Positions 61,828 to 64,000 of a DNA stretch of 64,000 bases are shown here, one piece after another. Source of the DNA: UBA5078 sp964538025 (GTDB taxonomy: Bacteria > Pseudomonadota > Gammaproteobacteria > Pseudomonadales > Pseudohongiellaceae); contig CAZICZ010000004.1 in assembly GCA_964538025.1 (NCBI GenBank), positions 124,001-188,000 on the forward strand, in the 5' to 3' direction. Under the pieces are notes generated by a model. It was not told the DNA's origin and made no database searches. It saw only the letters and a program-made list of their open reading frames with translations. How positions within the stretch are numbered: the first letter of the stretch is position 1; each line of letters opens with the position of its first letter. Position numbers and translations under genes: made by a program.

Positions 61828-63063
61828 ATGAGCGAATCCACACGTGGAAATCTGATTGTCGGTCTGGATATTGGCACCTCCAAAGTGGTGGCCATTGTTG
61901 GCGATGTGAAGGCCGATGGCAGCCTGGACATTGTGGGCATCGGCAGTCATCGATCACGCGGCCTGAAGAAAGGCACCGTGGTGAATATTGAGTCCACCGT
62001 GGAGTCGATCCAGCGCGCGATCGAGGAAGCGGAGTTGATGGCAGGCTGTCAGATACATTCTGTCTACGCGGGAATCGCGGGCAGTCATATCCGTAGCATG
62101 AACTCCCACGGGATCGTCGCCATTCGTGATGGCGAAGTAACCCGCGCCGACATCGAAAGGGTGATCGATGCCGCCCAAGCGGTGGCGATTCCCGCGGATC
62201 AGAAGGTGCTGCACATCCTGCCTCAGGAATACATCATCGATTCGCAGGAAGGCGTGAAGGAGCCATTGGGGATGTCCGGCGTACGACTGGAAGCGAAGGT
62301 CCATCTGGTGACTTGTGCGATCAATGCGGCTCAGAACATCGAGAAGTGCATCAAGCGTTGCGGCCTTGTGACGGAAGAAATCATTCTGGAACAACTGGCC
62401 TCCAGCTATGCGGTACTCACAGAAGACGAAAAAGAACTAGGGGTGTGCCTGGTCGATATCGGCGGTGGCACGTCTGACATCGCGATCTTCACCGAAGGCG
62501 CCATCCGCCACACAGGGGTGATCCCGATTGCCGGCGATCAGGTCACGAATGACATTGCCATGGCATTGCGCACCCCCACCGAAAATGCAGATGAAATCAA
62601 GATCAAGTACGCCTGCGCCCTGACGCAGCTGGCCAGTGTGGGTGACACCATCAAGGTGCCAAGTGTGGGCGATCGGCCTCCCCGCGAACTGTCCCGCCAG
62701 GCATTGGCGGAAGTGGTGGAGCCACGCTATGACGAGCTGTTCACACTGATCCGTGCGGAGCTGCAGCGCAGCGGGTACGAAAACATGCTCGCCGCTGGCA
62801 TCGTCCTTACGGGGGGGACGTCAAAGATGGAGGGCGTGGTAGAGCTCGCCGAGGAAATTTTCCATGCGCCGGTACGGATCGGTGTTCCTCAGGAGGTCAA
62901 GGGTTTGGCGGATATCGTGCGCAACCCGATCTATTCCACTGGCGTGGGCCTGTTGCTGTACGGCGTCAAGCAGCAACAGGACAGAGAGATGCAGGTGCCC
63001 GTAAAAGAGCCCCAGATTGGCTTGGGAGAGCGCTTCAGCGCGTGGATTAAAAAGAATTTGTAG
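61828..63063 (+). CDS. ftsA: Cell division protein FtsA
   Basis: FtsA is the actin-like protein that anchors FtsZ to the membrane. The 411-residue product has the ATP-binding DIGTSKVVAIVGD (15-27), VDIGGGTSDIAIFTEGA (near 208-224), ILTGGTSKMEGVVELA and a C-terminal amphipathic membrane-targeting helix (GERFSAWIKKNL). AGGAG lies ten bases upstream of the ATG. It follows ftsQ after 67 bases. Confidence 0.97.
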   Translation: MSESTRGNLIVGLDIGTSKVVAIVGDVKADGSLDIVGIGSHRSRGLKKGTVVNIESTVESIQRAIEEAELMAGCQIHSVYAGIAGSHIRSMNSHGIVAIRDGEVTRADIERVIDAAQAVAIPADQKVLHILPQEYIIDSQEGVKEPLGMSGVRLEAKVHLVTCAINAAQNIEKCIKRCGLVTEEIILEQLASSYAVLTEDEKELGVCLVDIGGGTSDIAIFTEGAIRHTGVIPIAGDQVTNDIAMALRTPTENADEIKIKYACALTQLASVGDTIKVPSVGDRPPRELSRQALAEVVEPRYDELFTLIRAELQRSGYENMLAAGIVLTGGTSKMEGVVELAEEIFHAPVRIGVPQEVKGLADIVRNPIYSTGVGLLLYGVKQQQDREMQVPVKEPQIGLGERFSAWIKKNL

Positions 63064-63137
63064 TTTTTGTTTTTAACTTGGCAGTCAGTAATTTTGTTTT
63101 TTTATTTTTATAATTTTAAAATGAGTCAGGAGGCCGT
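63064..63137 (+). promoter_or_regulatory. ftsZ: AT-rich leader of ftsZ with a possible promoter
   Basis: This 74-base gap is nearly all A and T in its middle, unlike the surrounding DNA. A perfect TATAAT lies at 63109-63114 but has no good -35 at the right distance; TTGGCA is at 63078-63083, too far. The ribosome-binding site AGGAGG (63128-63133) is near consensus and only four bases from the ATG. Confidence 0.35.
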
Positions 63138-64000
63138 ATGTTTGAATTAGTCGATAGCTTGCCACAGAACGCAGTGATCAAGGTGATCGGTGTTGGGGGT
63201 GGCGGCGGCAACGCCGTGAGACACATGATCAGCAATCATATCGAAGGCGTGGACTTTGTCTGTGCCAATACGGATGCGCAGGCGCTGAGTAATCTGGGCG
63301 CCCGTACCCTTCTGCAAATGGGAAGCTGCGTGACCAAGGGCTTGGGAGCAGGAGCCAATCCTGACATCGGCCGTCAAGCTGCCCTGGAAGACCGTGATGA
63401 GATCGCGGAAATCCTGGCCGGTGCCGACATGGTGTTTATCACCGCCGGCATGGGAGGAGGGACGGGGACTGGTGCGGCGCCGATTTTTGCCGAAGTCGCC
63501 AAAGAACTCGGCATCCTGACCGTGGCAGTCGTGACTCGCCCGTTCCCCTTCGAAGGCAAGAAACGTTCTCTGGTTGCCGAGCGTGGCATTCAGGAACTTT
63601 CTGAGCATGTGGACTCTCTGATTACTATCCCCAATGAAAAGTTGCTGGAAGTGTTGGGCAAGTCGGCGTCTCTGCTTGATGCATTCAAGGCGGCCAATGA
63701 TGTATTGCTCGGCGCGGTAAAAGGTATCGCTGACCTCATCATGCGTCCTGGCATGATCAACGTGGATTTCGCCGATGTACGCACCGTGATGTCCGAGATG
63801 GGCATGGCAATGATGGGAACCGGTTACGCGAGCGGCGAAGGGCGTGCTCGTGAGGCGGCGCAATCTGCCATTCGCAGCCCACTGCTGGAGGATGTCAATC
63901 TGCACGGCGCGCGCGGCATTCTGGTCAACATTACCGCCGGTGAAAATCTGTCGCTGGGTGAGTTCACCGAAGTGGGTGACACCATTGAAGAGTTTGCCTC
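63138..64000 (+). CDS. ftsZ: Cell division protein FtsZ, 3' end beyond the window
   Basis: FtsZ is the tubulin-like GTPase that forms the division ring. About 287 codons are visible, starting FELVDSLPQNAVIKVIGVGG, with the GTP-binding GGGGNAVRHM (21-30), the tubulin signature GMGGGTGTGAAP (104-115) and RPFPFEGKKR. It is open to the window's right edge, so the C-terminal domain and the tail that binds FtsA and ZipA cannot be seen. Confidence 0.98.
   Translation, partial: MFELVDSLPQNAVIKVIGVGGGGGNAVRHMISNHIEGVDFVCANTDAQALSNLGARTLLQMGSCVTKGLGAGANPDIGRQAALEDRDEIAEILAGADMVFITAGMGGGTGTGAAPIFAEVAKELGILTVAVVTRPFPFEGKKRSLVAERGIQELSEHVDSLITIPNEKLLEVLGKSASLLDAFKAANDVLLGAVKGIADLIMRPGMINVDFADVRTVMSEMGMAMMGTGYASGEGRAREAAQSAIRSPLLEDVNLHGARGILVNITAGENLSLGEFTEVGDTIEEFA

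Overview
The window is a continuous stretch of chromosomal backbone from a gammaproteobacterium. GC content is moderate, genes are packed tightly with many 1-8 base overlaps, and I see no insertion sequence, prophage, CRISPR array or tRNA. Gene order follows a Pseudomonas-like template: rpoN-ptsN-rapZ-ptsO, kdsD-kdsC-lptCAB, murA-hisG-hisD, algW, cysD-cysNC, zapE, rplM-rpsI, pet operon, sspAB, diaA-yraN-lpoA, rsmI, rnpB, then mraZ to ftsZ. LpoA, SspB, RapZ and LptC support Gammaproteobacteria. A fused cytochrome b/c1 gene and a potassium-dependent-type membrane pyrophosphatase set it apart from Pseudomonas proper. I cannot name the genus.

Region by region. 1-4819: sfsA behind the tail of another gene, a Rieske ferredoxin coupled to a sulfur-amino-acid PLP enzyme, a membrane-anchored unknown, and a coiled-coil lipoprotein with a lysine-rich partner. 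4953-13646: membrane pyrophosphatase, secreted unknown, Mrp, an enlarged alanine-type symporter, and an SSS symporter with its DUF4212 small subunit, divergent from a LysR regulator. 13660-22141 (minus strand): darP, nitrogen-PTS genes, rpoN, LPS-transport and Kdo genes, yrbG. 22370-26576 (plus): mlaC, ibaG, murA, hisG, hisD. 26584-33447: AlgW-type protease, Nif3 protein, sulfate activation (cysD, cysNC), zapG and zapE. 33511-38541: rplM-rpsI, petA with fused petBC, sspA-sspB. 38598-46436: dolP, diaA, yraN, lpoA, rsmI, and a ydbH-ynbE-ydbL operon. 46566-46945: RNase P RNA. 47138-64000: the division and cell-wall (dcw) cluster from mraZ into ftsZ, which runs off the window.

Most of the window builds or maintains the envelope: peptidoglycan precursors (murA, murE/F, mraY, murD/G/C, ddl), the divisome (ftsL, I, W, Q, A, Z, zapG, zapE), LPS (kdsC/D, lptABC), outer-membrane lipid homeostasis (mlaC, dolP, ydbH-ynbE-ydbL), synthase activation (lpoA) and envelope stress (algW). 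Energy metabolism is represented by the pyrophosphatase and the bc1 complex.

The observations most worth following are the petB-petC fusion, a perfect 16-base palindrome at the predicted start point of the pet promoter, an extra domain of about 100 residues in the AGCS transporter, the coupled Rieske/PLP-enzyme pair, mlaC without its usual mlaFED neighbours, and four 10-base repeats just downstream of a near-consensus mraZ promoter.
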